DNA of 64,000 nt from Clostridiales bacterium (GCA_023145435.1 JAGLDS010000006.1:35900-99899); one strand, 5' to 3'; positions 27,884-38,171 are shown, numbered from the stretch's first letter. Translations and numbers: made by a program. The notes: a model not told the origin generated them from the sequence alone.

Positions 27884-27903
27884 TCATTAATGAAGGGATA
27901 AAA

Positions 27904-29043
27904 ATGATGAAATCAAAAGATAAATTATTACAAGCAATAAAAGGCGAAAGCATAGGAAAAATTCCAATTAGTATTTATTTTAATAGAAATCTTAGAATTT
28001 TAAATTATGATCTAACTAAGTTAGAGCAAACTGTAAAAGCTTATCTTTCGTTAGGTTGTGAACCTGTGATTGATGTTGAGATACCACAACCTGAATTACA
28101 TAAAGAAGTTACTGTGAAGATATATGAAGAGTTTCCTAAGAATGAAAAATATCCAATTATATATAAAGAGTATCAAACGCCAGGTGGTTTACTAAGACAA
28201 GGTGAGAAAAAAACACCTGACTGGATGTTTGGTATGGATATTCCCCATCCTGGGAATGACGAGACTACATCTAATATATATGAACCATTAATCAAAGATG
28301 ATAAAGATGTGGATAAATTAGCATTTTTATGGCAAAAACCATCTAGTGAACAAATAGAAAAAGTACGTAAAAGAAATGAAGAAAAATTTGCTATTGCCAA
28401 CAAATATGGAGTGTTAACAAGAACTACTGTTGGTCAAGGATTAGCTACACCAATGTTTTTTATTGGTGCTCAGAATTTAGTGTATTTTTCATATGATGAA
28501 GAAAAGGCTTTTCATAAATTAGCTTTAATGGAAAAAGATGTGGTTTTTGAAAGAATAAAAATTGCCAAAGACTATGGTGTGGATTTATTAAAACGCTTTG
28601 GCGGATATGAACAAACTAACTTTTTTACACCTAAACAATATGATGATCATGTTGTTGATTATCTTAAAGAAACTGTTAAAGAAGCTCATAAATATGATTT
28701 ACCAATTTACTATCGTGTAGTAACAGGAATGAAACCACTATTATCGAAAATTGCTTCATTAGGATTTGATATTGTAGAAGGATTTGAGCCAGAACTATCA
28801 GATTGTTCAAATCAAGAGATACATGATGCTTTTAAAGATAAAGCTTGTGTTTGGACAGGAGTTAGTTCTCCTATTTGTTTAGGATATAAAAATGATCAGA
28901 AAGTTAGAGAAGCGGTTAGAGAGAGTATGGAGATATTTAAAGACACACCATTTATATTAGGTGTAACAAATAGTATTCGTAATCATTGGTCATTTGATAA
29001 TACTTTAGCTATGATTGATGAATATAAAAAGCTAATTAGATAA
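27904..29043 (+). CDS. URO-D/MtaA-like family protein
   Basis: A 379-residue protein of the uroporphyrinogen decarboxylase superfamily, in the branch of corrinoid methyltransferase-like proteins rather than HemE. The start KDKLLQAIKGESIGKIPISIYFN, the internal DLLKRFGGYEQTNFFTPKQYDDHV and the C-terminal FILGVTNSIRNHWSFDNTLAMI are typical. The HemE arginine motif (RQAGR) is missing, so heme synthesis is unlikely. No corrinoid-binding partner is encoded here, so methyl transfer is only a possibility. The ribosome binding site GAAGGGA precedes two adjacent ATG codons; either may be used. The stop overlaps the convergent VanW gene. Confidence 0.78.
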   Translation: MMKSKDKLLQAIKGESIGKIPISIYFNRNLRILNYDLTKLEQTVKAYLSLGCEPVIDVEIPQPELHKEVTVKIYEEFPKNEKYPIIYKEYQTPGGLLRQGEKKTPDWMFGMDIPHPGNDETTSNIYEPLIKDDKDVDKLAFLWQKPSSEQIEKVRKRNEEKFAIANKYGVLTRTTVGQGLATPMFFIGAQNLVYFSYDEEKAFHKLALMEKDVVFERIKIAKDYGVDLLKRFGGYEQTNFFTPKQYDDHVVDYLKETVKEAHKYDLPIYYRVVTGMKPLLSKIASLGFDIVEGFEPELSDCSNQEIHDAFKDKACVWTGVSSPICLGYKNDQKVREAVRESMEIFKDTPFILGVTNSIRNHWSFDNTLAMIDEYKKLIR

Positions 29044-30669
29044 AATTTCTTCTAAAGGTGTAACTCCACCATGAATTTCAATTTGAGTGTAAGGACGATA
29101 GTAGCTATCTGCTACCTTTTCTTCACTAATCTTAACTTCGTTTTGATATATTTCTCTAAAAGTTATTATGTGATATCCTAATTTACCATATTGGGTTATT
29201 TCCACATAGTCGTCAGATTTTGTTTCGTCATATTCTATTTCGGTGACAAAAGGGCGTTCTTCAATTATTTCATGGTAATAAAGATAAGATATATCAGATG
29301 CTTTATCAGTTCCAATAAACTTAAAAGTAATTGTTTGTGCTTTGATTACTTCATCTTCGTTATTTTCATCATACCTTACATCGTTAACCTCTACTTCGAT
29401 TTTTAGTGGCCATTTGGTTGAATTAACAAATCCAAAATCTTGTGAACCAAAGGAAACAGCTGCATCTTGACCAAGAGGGACGTAACCTACTGTAAATTGA
29501 TGATTACTTCTTTCAATGATATCTAAGTTATATTCAAGTGCAGTGTTATATAGGGTAGAAGATACTTGGCATATTCCACCGCCTATACCATCTATAACTT
29601 CGCCATTATAATATACATGAGCAACTTGATAACCCTTTTCTTCACTTCTAACACCAACAACTTCATTAAATGAAAACGCATCACCAGGTGCTAATACTAA
29701 ACCGTTGATTTCATTAGCTGCTAATGAAATGTTTATACTTCTATTAAAATTGTTTTCACTGGTTATTGAAAAAGTGGTTTTATAAGTAGACAATTCATCT
29801 TTAAACAATTCTTCATATAATTCACTGGCATAAAGCAATGGATAAACAGGTTCAATAACAACTGTAAAATCTTTGTATTTTGTAAGCAATGTATCAACAT
29901 ACTTTTTATTAATAGTTTTACCAATTTTTTCTTTTACCACAGAAACAATATTATTATTATATGTATAAATAGCATTAATAGCTTTTTTATGAACTAAATT
30001 ATAAATTCTATTTGATGTAACTGTAAAAGGAAACTGTTCATTGTGTTCTATGGTGATAAATGAACTGTCTAAAGAAAGTATATGTTCTTTAATGTTATCA
30101 AGTAATGATTGTTCTATTACTTTGATTTCACTTTGACCAATATGAACTATGACTCGATCGCTATATACATTTATATAACTTTCATCAAGCTTACGTTCAA
30201 TATCGCTTTTTAAAATACCAACTATTTCAATTATTTTTTCAAAGTCATAACTTGTAATTGATGAGTAATAAACAGGACTAGATTTGATTAAGTAATTAAT
30301 AATACGTTTTAATTTATTTCCAGTGCGTCCTAATTGATATGCATTATTAATAGCAATCTCATTATCATATGTATACGATGTATCTGCTAATATAAAGGTT
30401 TTATCATAATCACCCCATGTAAAATTAAGAGGGATATTATCATATATACCACTATTATATTCATTCACTTTATTAGTAGCTTGTTTCTTTGTTAAACCAC
30501 CAACATAGACATTATCAACATAAACATTATCTCTTATGGTCTCTTTTTCTAATTGTAAATTAACATAAGACAAACCAAAGTAACCTAGGACACCTATTAG
30601 AAGGAGAAGAAGAATTAAGATGATTCCTGAAATATTCCCTTTTTTGTTGTTTTTAACTTTAGTTTTCAA
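29032..30669 (-). CDS. VanW family protein
   Basis: A 545-residue membrane-anchored protein. A single transmembrane helix spans about residues 14-33 (ISGIILILLLLLIGVLGYFG), so the bulk is outside. A peptidoglycan-binding-like region follows with VYVDNVYVGGLTKKQATNKV. The VanW domain (about 310-440) holds APGDAFSFNEVVGVRSEEKGY and GIGGGICQVSSTLYNTALE. The C-terminal region may be a G5-like strand domain. VanW proteins are linked to cell wall and to some vancomycin-resistance loci, but no van genes are nearby. The start is TTG with a TAGGAGT ribosome binding site. Confidence 0.88.
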   Translation of the reverse strand: MKTKVKNNKKGNISGIILILLLLLIGVLGYFGLSYVNLQLEKETIRDNVYVDNVYVGGLTKKQATNKVNEYNSGIYDNIPLNFTWGDYDKTFILADTSYTYDNEIAINNAYQLGRTGNKLKRIINYLIKSSPVYYSSITSYDFEKIIEIVGILKSDIERKLDESYINVYSDRVIVHIGQSEIKVIEQSLLDNIKEHILSLDSSFITIEHNEQFPFTVTSNRIYNLVHKKAINAIYTYNNNIVSVVKEKIGKTINKKYVDTLLTKYKDFTVVIEPVYPLLYASELYEELFKDELSTYKTTFSITSENNFNRSINISLAANEINGLVLAPGDAFSFNEVVGVRSEEKGYQVAHVYYNGEVIDGIGGGICQVSSTLYNTALEYNLDIIERSNHQFTVGYVPLGQDAAVSFGSQDFGFVNSTKWPLKIEVEVNDVRYDENNEDEVIKAQTITFKFIGTDKASDISYLYYHEIIEERPFVTEIEYDETKSDDYVEITQYGKLGYHIITFREIYQNEVKISEEKVADSYYRPYTQIEIHGGVTPLEEILSN

Positions 30670-30776
30670 TAATATACTCCTATACCTTTAGCCAATTAGC
30701 AAAAGTTATTATACAATAGAATACCATAAATATAAATGGCTTAAAGGCGAGAAAAAGAATATTATTAAAAATTGAA

Positions 30777-31565
30777 TTAACACCACGTACAAGGGACTAA
30801 GCGTTCTTTATAATGAGCGCTACCATGTGTACCACCTGACCCATCTAATTTGTCTTGTTGACCATGATCTGCAAGTAGAATTATTCCATACCCTAATTTG
30901 TTAAGAATGGGAATAATATTTGATAACATTTCATCTGTTTTTATAAGCATTGGAATTACTTTTTTAGATGATGGACCAACAGCATGAAATACTGTATCTA
31001 TAGTTCCTAATTGAGCAATTATATAATCAGGTGATTTTTCAAGTAAATCTATCATTGTATTATAAAACCCATCATCCCATTTTATATCTTTTGAAGGGTC
31101 AGGATAAATAGTTGGTATTTTTGAATACCTAGCTAATAAATTAGCACCTGTATATTCTTTCCTTCCAACTCCTGCACTTGATTTCTTGTTTTCATGTAAT
31201 ACATCAAATATTGTTTCACATTTTAATATACTATTTAAATTTTCACCTCCGTGCACTTTTAGAGTCGTACCTGTAATCATTGTAGAAAAATTTACAGGTG
31301 TAATTGTAGGCATTACGGAACTAACGACTATACTATTTTTATCATGTAATGAAGCTAAATAAGGCATTACATGCTTCCATTTAGTATATATATCATAACC
31401 AAATGCATCCATTACAAGTAGGCATACCTTATTATATTTATTTAAGTCGTCTTTTATTTCTTTGATTACATCTCCAACACTTTCTAAAGGTTCTCGAATA
31501 TTCATAATACTACATACAGTTGGGGCAATATCTACCATGTTATATATTTTTTCAAAATTTATCAT
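30777..31565 (-). CDS. Alkaline phosphatase superfamily phosphodiesterase
   Basis: A 262-residue protein of the type I phosphodiesterase/nucleotide pyrophosphatase branch. Metal sites are visible: LLVMDAFGYDIY (first aspartate), TPVNFSTMITG (the nucleophile threonine region), QLGTIDTVFHAVGP (Asp and His), LLADHGQQD and GTHGSAHY. The order matches the family, but the protein is shorter than most. No signal peptide is visible, so it acts in the cytosol. Small versions are found beside phosphonate or nucleotide genes, which are not seen here. The ribosome binding site is TAGGAGGA. The substrate is unknown. Confidence 0.75.
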   Translation of the reverse strand: MINFEKIYNMVDIAPTVCSIMNIREPLESVGDVIKEIKDDLNKYNKVCLLVMDAFGYDIYTKWKHVMPYLASLHDKNSIVVSSVMPTITPVNFSTMITGTTLKVHGGENLNSILKCETIFDVLHENKKSSAGVGRKEYTGANLLARYSKIPTIYPDPSKDIKWDDGFYNTMIDLLEKSPDYIIAQLGTIDTVFHAVGPSSKKVIPMLIKTDEMLSNIIPILNKLGYGIILLADHGQQDKLDGSGGTHGSAHYKERLVPCTWC

Positions 31566-31687
31566 TATATAATCCTCCTATAAAATAATTACTATACTTA
31601 AAATATTACTATAAAATGGATGATAAATAAACAAAAAAATAGCGAGTAAAAAGATGAATAATTTTAATAAAAAAGTATTTTTTCTCA

Positions 31688-32017
31688 TTGGTTGATAGTG
31701 TAGTCAATGATAGACGAGGAGAAGTAGTGTTATGTATTATAAAGAATCAAAAGGCAATTGCCATTAGAAGTAGAGAATATCCAGAGGGAGTATTTAGAAT
31801 TCCTACTGGTGGTATAAACTATGGAGAAGATACAAATGGTAACTTATTAGTAGATGCTCTTGAAGATGAGGTTAGTGAAGTAAAGTTATGTAAAAAGGAG
31901 CAACTAAAGGAAATTGCTAACCATCTATTAGGATTAAACTCATACTGGGATGACTGGGGACAATTTAGATATGAAACTACTATTTTTGCTTATAATTCGT
32001 TAAAAAACAAAATTTAA
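31688..32017 (+). pseudogene. NUDIX hydrolase remnant
   Basis: The 109-residue reading frame begins with TTG, has no good ribosome binding site and looks like two pieces of a NUDIX protein. The first piece has GEVVLCIIKNQKAIAIRSRE and YPEGVFRIPTGGINYGED, the lead-in to a Nudix box. The box itself (REx2EExG) and the next strands are missing. The second piece, VDALEDEVSEVKLCKKEQLKEIA followed by SYWDDWGQFRYETTIFAYN, is the usual C-terminal part. An in-frame internal deletion, plus loss of the N-terminus, explains this best. Catalysis should be lost. Confidence 0.6.
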
Positions 32018-32154
32018 TGATTTTCATACTATATATAAGTTATTTACAGTTTATTTATACCATATAATATGTTAAAATGTCTTGTAGTTATTAATAGCGC
32101 TTATTTTATTATGCTTAAGCGTAAAACATAGAATAATATAAAAGGAGATTTACT

Positions 32155-35100
32155 ATGAGTAAGGTTATGAAAACCATGGATGGCAATACCGCCGCCGCAC
32201 ATGTTGCTTATGCATTTACAGATGTGGCAGCAATCTATCCAATCACACCTTCATCACCAATGGCTGAATATGTTGACGAATGGGCTGCATATGGTCAGAA
32301 AAACATTTTCGGTCAAGAAGTCAAAGTTGTTGAAATGCAATCAGAAGCAGGAGCAGCTGGAACCGTTCACGGTTCATTACAAGCAGGCGCCCTAACCACT
32401 ACGTTTACAGCTTCACAGGGATTATTATTAATGATTCCAAACATGTATAAAATTTCAGGAGAATTATTACCAGGTGTATTCCATGTTAGTGCTCGTGCAG
32501 TAGCAGGACATGCATTATCAATTTTTGGTGATCATTCTGATGTAATGGCAACTAGACAAACAGGATTTGCCATGATAGCTTCTGGTAGTGTACAAGAAGC
32601 AATGGATTTAGCTGGTGTAGCTCACTTAAGTGCTATTAAAGGTCGTATACCTTTTGTTCACTTCTTTGATGGATTCAGAACATCTCATGAAATTCAAAAA
32701 ATTGAAGTAATGGATTATGAAGATTTAAAAGGATTAGTTGATTTTGATGCAATTAAGGCTTTTAGAAAAAACGCATTAAATCCTGAACATCCAGTTTTAA
32801 GAGGAACAGCACAAAATCCAGATATTTTCTTCCAAGCAAAAGAAGTTTCTAATAAATTCTATCAAGTAATACCTGCTATCGTAGAAGATTACATGAAAGA
32901 AATTTCAAAAATCACAGGTAGAACATATAATTTATTTGATTATCATGGAGCACCTGATGCTACAAAAGTTATTATCGCAATGGGTTCTGCTACAGATACA
33001 ATGGAAGAAACTGTTGATTACTTAGTATCTAAAGGTGAAAAAGTTGGACTATTAAAAGTTAGACTATACAGACCTTTCTCAATTGAACATTTTATAAAAG
33101 CATTACCAAACACTGTTGAAAAAATTGCAGTTATGGATAGAACTAAAGAACCTGGTTCAATTGGCGAACCATTATATGTAGACGTTTGTGCAGCTTATTC
33201 AGGCGACAAAGATGCTCCTATAATTGTTGGTGGTAGATATGGACTTGGTTCAAAAGATACTACACCTGATCAAATTATTGCAGTATTTAATAATTTAAAA
33301 GCTGATGTACCTAAAAATGGATTCACAATTGGAATTAATGATGATGTAACTTATTTATCATTACCATTAGGTGAAGCATTAGATACTACACCTAAGGGAA
33401 CAGTTAATTGTAAATTCTGGGGATTAGGTGGAGACGGTACTGTTGGTGCTAATAAAAACTCAATTAAAATTATTGGTGACCATACTGATAAATATGCACA
33501 AGCATACTTCTCATATGATTCAAAAAAATCTGGTGGGATTACAGTATCTCATTTGCGTTTTGGAGATAAACCAATTAAATCTACTTACTTAATTTCAAAA
33601 GCAGATTTTGTTGCCTGTCATCAACAATCATATTTAGGAAAATATGATATGGTTTCTGACATTAAAAAAGGTGGAGCTTTTCTTTTAAACACAACATGGA
33701 CTAAAGATGAATTAGAAATGTATATTCCAAATGATGTGAAAGCATACATTGCTAATAACGATATAGAGTTTTACACAATTAACGGTATTGCAATTGGTGA
33801 AGAAATTGGTTTAGGCCAACGAATTAACATGGTGTTAATGAGTGCTTTCTTTAAACTAGCAAAAATTATTCCAATGGATGAAGCTGTTGATTACATGAAA
33901 CTAGCAATCAAAAAATCATATGGTAAAAAAGGTGACAAGATTGTTAACATGAATAATGAAGCGGTTGAACAAGGAATCAATGCTTTACATAAAGTGGAAG
34001 TTCCTAAAGAATGGAAAACATTAACAATGCCAGAAGCAAAAGAAGGCGTTGGAACAGATTTCTATAAAAATGTTGCAAATGTAATGAATATGCAAAAAGG
34101 TGATACTTTACCTGTAAGTGCATTTGTAGGAATAGAAGATGGAACATTCCCACAAGCTTTAACACAATATGAAAAACGTGGGGTTGCTGTTACAGTACCT
34201 GAATGGAACATGGATACTTGTATTCAGTGTAATCAGTGTGCATATGTTTGTCCTCATGCAGTTATAAGACCTTTCTTATTAGATGAAAGCGAAAGAGCAA
34301 ATGCTCCTAAAGATTTTGAAAGTAAAAAAGCTTTAGGAAAAGGAATGGATGATTTAACCTTTAGAATACAAGTATCAACCTTAGATTGTATGGGTTGTGG
34401 TAGTTGTGTGGATGTTTGTCCTTCAAAAGTTAAATCACTTGTAATGAAACCAATTGAAACACAAACTAATCAGATTCCACTATGGGAATTTGCTGAAACA
34501 GTTACTCAAAAAGATACTACTTTAAATAAATTCTCTGTTAAAGGTAGCCAATTTAAAACACCATATATTGAATTTACAGGTGCTTGTGCAGGTTGTGGTG
34601 AAACACCTTACATGAAACTTGTAACACAGTTATATGGAGATAGAATGATGATTGCTAATGCAACTGGTTGTTCTTCAATCTGGGGTGGATCTGCACCATC
34701 AACACCATTTGCTATTGATGAAAATGGTAATGGACCAGCTTGGGCTAACTCACTATTTGAAGATAATGCTGAGTATGGTCTTGGTATGTTTATAGGAGTT
34801 GAACAAGTTAGAGGTAAAGTACAAGACTTATGCCAAACATTAGTTGATAGTGATGATGTATGTGATGATGTAACATTAGCTGCAAAAGATTGGATTGATC
34901 ATCGTTACATTGGTGAAGGAACTAGAAAAGTAAAAGAGACTTTAGTAGAAACACTAAAAAACTGTAATAACGACTGTTGTAATACTGATGCTACTTTAGA
35001 AGTTGTTGAAGAATTACTTGAAAAACAAGACTTCATGATTAAGCGTTCACAATGGATTGTTGGTGGAGACGGTTGGGCTTATGATATAGGTTACGGTGGA

Positions 35101-35679
35101 TTAGACCATGTACTAGCTTCTGGTGAAGATGTAAATGTATTAGTATTTGATACTGAAGTTTATTCAAACACTGGTGGTCAGGCTTCAAAAGCTACACCAT
35201 CTGGATCTGTTGCAAAATTTGCAGCTGCTGGTAAACCAATTAAGAAAAAAGATTTAGGGTTAATGGCTATGTCTTATGGTTATGTATACGTAGCACAATG
35301 TGCAATGGGTGCTAATCAAGCACAGTTTATAAAAGCAGTTAAAGAAGCTGAAAGTTATCGAGGACCATCACTTATTATCTGTTATGCTCCATGTATTAAC
35401 CATGGAATCAGAAAAGGAATGGCTCAAGTTCAATTAGAAGAAAAATTAGCTGTAAAAACAGGTTATTGGAATAACTATCGTTACAATCCAGATGCAGAAG
35501 GTAACAAATTCATCTTAGACCAAAAAGCACCAGATGGAGATTACCAAGAATTCTTAATGGGTGAAAACAGATATGCTTCATTAACAAGAACATTCCCAGA
35601 AAGAGCTAAAGAGTTATTTAAGCAATCAGAAGAAGATGCAAAAGGAAGATATGAAACTTATAAAAAATTAGCAGAATAA
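32155..35679 (+). CDS. nifJ: Pyruvate:ferredoxin (flavodoxin) oxidoreductase
   Basis: A 1174-residue single-chain enzyme that converts pyruvate and CoA to acetyl-CoA, CO2 and reduced ferredoxin, the key step of anaerobic pyruvate use. Domain order is visible: pyrimidine-binding start MDGNTAAAHVAYAFTDVAAIYPITPSSPMAEY, the two-[4Fe-4S] ferredoxin insert (CIQCNQCAYVCPHAVIRP and CMGCGSCVDVCPSKV, residues of about 690-760), and the TPP domain with CAGCGETPYMKL, GDGWAYDIGYGG and NTGGQASKATP. Length is normal. It has its own ribosome binding site AAAGGAG and an AT-rich upstream region with TATAAT, and it ends at a strong terminator, so it is probably monocistronic. Confidence 0.98.
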   Translation: MSKVMKTMDGNTAAAHVAYAFTDVAAIYPITPSSPMAEYVDEWAAYGQKNIFGQEVKVVEMQSEAGAAGTVHGSLQAGALTTTFTASQGLLLMIPNMYKISGELLPGVFHVSARAVAGHALSIFGDHSDVMATRQTGFAMIASGSVQEAMDLAGVAHLSAIKGRIPFVHFFDGFRTSHEIQKIEVMDYEDLKGLVDFDAIKAFRKNALNPEHPVLRGTAQNPDIFFQAKEVSNKFYQVIPAIVEDYMKEISKITGRTYNLFDYHGAPDATKVIIAMGSATDTMEETVDYLVSKGEKVGLLKVRLYRPFSIEHFIKALPNTVEKIAVMDRTKEPGSIGEPLYVDVCAAYSGDKDAPIIVGGRYGLGSKDTTPDQIIAVFNNLKADVPKNGFTIGINDDVTYLSLPLGEALDTTPKGTVNCKFWGLGGDGTVGANKNSIKIIGDHTDKYAQAYFSYDSKKSGGITVSHLRFGDKPIKSTYLISKADFVACHQQSYLGKYDMVSDIKKGGAFLLNTTWTKDELEMYIPNDVKAYIANNDIEFYTINGIAIGEEIGLGQRINMVLMSAFFKLAKIIPMDEAVDYMKLAIKKSYGKKGDKIVNMNNEAVEQGINALHKVEVPKEWKTLTMPEAKEGVGTDFYKNVANVMNMQKGDTLPVSAFVGIEDGTFPQALTQYEKRGVAVTVPEWNMDTCIQCNQCAYVCPHAVIRPFLLDESERANAPKDFESKKALGKGMDDLTFRIQVSTLDCMGCGSCVDVCPSKVKSLVMKPIETQTNQIPLWEFAETVTQKDTTLNKFSVKGSQFKTPYIEFTGACAGCGETPYMKLVTQLYGDRMMIANATGCSSIWGGSAPSTPFAIDENGNGPAWANSLFEDNAEYGLGMFIGVEQVRGKVQDLCQTLVDSDDVCDDVTLAAKDWIDHRYIGEGTRKVKETLVETLKNCNNDCCNTDATLEVVEELLEKQDFMIKRSQWIVGGDGWAYDIGYGGLDHVLASGEDVNVLVFDTEVYSNTGGQASKATPSGSVAKFAAAGKPIKKKDLGLMAMSYGYVYVAQCAMGANQAQFIKAVKEAESYRGPSLIICYAPCINHGIRKGMAQVQLEEKLAVKTGYWNNYRYNPDAEGNKFILDQKAPDGDYQEFLMGENRYASLTRTFPERAKELFKQSEEDAKGRYETYKKLAE

Positions 35680-35697
35680 TTGCATTAATTAACAATA

Positions 35698-35733
35698 AAA
35701 AAAAGAGTCGTAAAATATTACGGCTCTTTTTTA
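35698..35733. terminator. Terminator after nifJ
   Basis: AAAAGAGTCGTAA-AATA-TTACGGCTCTTTT forms a 13-bp stem with one G-U pair, followed by T residues on the plus strand and preceded by A residues. It can also serve the convergent ABC exporter genes on the other strand. Confidence 0.88.
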
Positions 35734-35769
35734 TTTAAGTATTTCTAACGGATATAATAAGAAAGAAAA

Positions 35770-37320
35770 TTATCCTAATTCAATATACTTAAAGATTGTA
35801 CTAGATATTAATAATAGAATAGTTGTCATAAATATGTTGTATGATAGTAATATTAATACAGTATTAATAAATGATTGGCTATTAATCAAAACAATAACTG
35901 CCAAGATAATACCAGGAGTTAAAATAAGTAATGTGAGTAATATTTTAAAGAAAATCTTTAAAGCGTTTGCATGAAAAGAACCAAAAAGTTTACGAGCTAA
36001 TAAATCCCCATATAAATATATAGAACCAAAGGAGGCATAAGTAAAACCACAAAGAATAACAAGTGGAATTGATTGCTTATAAAGAAATCCTGCAATTATG
36101 AATAAAATAAAACCATCTAATAAATTTTTTAAATTAGCCATGGCAGTAACTGCTAAAAGTTTAGTTGTATTATGGACTGGAATCAAATAAATATAATGTT
36201 TTGATAGCTCTTGTGTAAATCGACCATTAACATTGCTTAAAAAAAGAATATATACTGAAATCAATAAAACAAATAATATGGATCCCTCATAAAAAACAAC
36301 TCTCATAATAATTACAAAAACAAGAATCATTATAGTTACTTTATCAAATAATAACATACCTGTTTTTCTTAACTCAAGATAGGAACGTTGGAAAATGGTC
36401 ATTGCACCTGATTTAGTAAAAGTAAATGAAACAGATTTTATTTTTGTTAAAGAACCAATACCAAAGAAGCCATTTTTAGCCTTTGTAGATATAACACTTT
36501 CTTTAAACTCTGTAGAAACTAGAGCATCTTCATAATAATCTTTTTCAATACTGTATAACCATAAAATCAATAGAAATATGGAGCTAATTGATAATCCTAA
36601 AAAAACATAAAAAGAAGGTGTAATACCACTAATAGCATAAGCAATAATTTGACCATTCCATCCAATGACAGGTAAATATGATATAAACTTAGTTGACATG
36701 GCCATGGTAAATCCTTCTAAAAGAGTTTGCTCTTTAATAATTTGAAATACTATATTAAAAAGAACAGCTAGAAAAAGTAAATTTAATATAATTTTTGCTA
36801 TTTTACGACGTTTAATATTTTTTGATGTATAACTATATATAATCATAGAAATGATTGGCAAAGTAAGCATATATAGAATAAATCCAATTAAAATTATTAA
36901 AACACCAAATTGGGATATACTAAAAAAACGACGTAAGTTTGGAACTTGCATTAATGCAAGAAGCGAAAATGAAAAGATTTGTGTTAACTGTTTTAAAAAG
37001 CCGTAAAATAAAATATTATTTGATTTGATTGGACTTGTAAATACCATATTAACATCTGCTAATCTAAAAAAGCTACTTCCGTTATCAATACCTTTTTTTA
37101 AAGTAAAATAAGCATATATAAAAAGGGCTGTAACAGCTAAGGAAAAAAACAAATCATAACTTCCATAACTATTAAAAGAAGAATCTAAAAAAGATAGAAT
37201 AAGAATAAATACAACAAATAATATTCCAAGAGTGTAACCAATAAGAAGTAAAGGCCTTTTTATAATTTTTTTTATAGTATTAACTAAAGTTCGTTTGATG
37301 ATATAAAGTAATGGTTGCAT
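35770..37320 (-). CDS. Putative ABC exporter membrane subunit
   Basis: A 516-residue integral membrane protein with roughly twelve hydrophobic segments in two groups separated by a charged stretch (YSIEKDYYEDALVSTEF). It resembles the Bacillota family annotated as putative ABC exporter. Segments such as ADVNMVFTSPIKSNNILFYGFLKQ and LIPVHNTTKLLAVTAMANLKNLLDG are typical. The ATPase gene lies three bases upstream, so the two form one transporter. The exported substrate is unknown. The start is ATG, in close coupling with the ATPase stop. Confidence 0.8.
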   Translation of the reverse strand: MQPLLYIIKRTLVNTIKKIIKRPLLLIGYTLGILFVVFILILSFLDSSFNSYGSYDLFFSLAVTALFIYAYFTLKKGIDNGSSFFRLADVNMVFTSPIKSNNILFYGFLKQLTQIFSFSLLALMQVPNLRRFFSISQFGVLIILIGFILYMLTLPIISMIIYSYTSKNIKRRKIAKIILNLLFLAVLFNIVFQIIKEQTLLEGFTMAMSTKFISYLPVIGWNGQIIAYAISGITPSFYVFLGLSISSIFLLILWLYSIEKDYYEDALVSTEFKESVISTKAKNGFFGIGSLTKIKSVSFTFTKSGAMTIFQRSYLELRKTGMLLFDKVTIMILVFVIIMRVVFYEGSILFVLLISVYILFLSNVNGRFTQELSKHYIYLIPVHNTTKLLAVTAMANLKNLLDGFILFIIAGFLYKQSIPLVILCGFTYASFGSIYLYGDLLARKLFGSFHANALKIFFKILLTLLILTPGIILAVIVLINSQSFINTVLILLSYNIFMTTILLLISSTIFKYIELG

Positions 37321-37323
37321 TAA

Positions 37324-38028
37324 TTATTCACCTTCTTCTGTTACCTTAAAGAAAAGCTGTTCAATTGATTCTTGACTTTTGTCTACTTCACTACGTGTTC
37401 TTATTGCTGCAAATTTTCCTTTGTGTAAAATAAGAACCTTATCCCATAATTCTTCAATACTATCAATTATATGGGTGCTTATAAGGACAGAGCACCTTTG
37501 TTCTTTTAATTGAATTAAAACTTTTTTTAACTCCTTAATAGCTTTTGGATCAAGTCCAATCATTGGTTCATCTAACATAATAACTTTTGGATTAATTAAT
37601 AATGCACAGCATAGACTAACCTTTTGACACATTCCTTTTGATAAATCTTTTCCAACTTTATCTTGCTTATCAGTTAAATCAAAGATAGACAATAATCTAT
37701 CTGCCTCAGCTTGCCACCCTTCGTCTAAATTATATGCTTTAGCAATAAAAGCTAAATGCTCATATACAGTAAGGGCATCATAAAGTGCTGGGGTTTCTGG
37801 TACATACCCAAATACTTTTTTAGCGTCAATTGATTTGTTATCTAGTTTACAAATTGAAATAGTTCCTTTGAAACGAAGTAATCCAGCTATAGATTTAATA
37901 GTAGTGCTTTTACCAGCACCATTAGGCCCAAGAAGAACACCGATTTCTCCTGGATTAACAGTGAAACTTATGGAATCAACAGCTAAAACATTACCATACT
38001 TCTTTGTTAAAGTAGTTACTTCTAGCAT
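37324..38028 (-). CDS. ABC transporter ATP-binding protein
   Basis: A 234-residue ATPase. The Walker A motif is LGPNGAGKSTTIK (near residues 34-46), the signature is LSKGMCQKVSLCCALL (the usual LSGGQ is changed to LSKGM), and Walker B is VIMLDEPMIGLDP. The switch histidine is in ISTHIIDSIEEL. LSKGM-type signatures are common among Bacillota exporters of this kind. It powers the 12-helix membrane subunit encoded directly downstream. An AGGAG ribosome binding site lies before the ATG. Confidence 0.92.
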   Translation of the reverse strand: MLEVTTLTKKYGNVLAVDSISFTVNPGEIGVLLGPNGAGKSTTIKSIAGLLRFKGTISICKLDNKSIDAKKVFGYVPETPALYDALTVYEHLAFIAKAYNLDEGWQAEADRLLSIFDLTDKQDKVGKDLSKGMCQKVSLCCALLINPKVIMLDEPMIGLDPKAIKELKKVLIQLKEQRCSVLISTHIIDSIEELWDKVLILHKGKFAAIRTRSEVDKSQESIEQLFFKVTEEGE

Positions 38029-38171
38029 AATTTAGTACTCCTTATTAAGCGATAATTATATCACTGATAATTTTAAAATCCAAACTTGAATTAGAGTTAT
38101 CGATGAAGTATACTTTAAAAAAGACAAAAAGCCACTCGCATATATACATTAAAGATGAGAAAGGAAGAAAT

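Noticed and set aside
27904-29043. HemE (uroporphyrinogen decarboxylase of heme synthesis)
   Set aside because: The HemE substrate-binding arginine motif is missing and no other tetrapyrrole genes are adjacent; it fits the MtaA/CmuA-like branch better.
29032-30669. VanW protein as evidence of a vancomycin-resistance cluster
   Set aside because: No vanHAX, vanS/R or D-Ala-D-Lac ligase genes are nearby. VanW-domain proteins are common in Clostridia without resistance.
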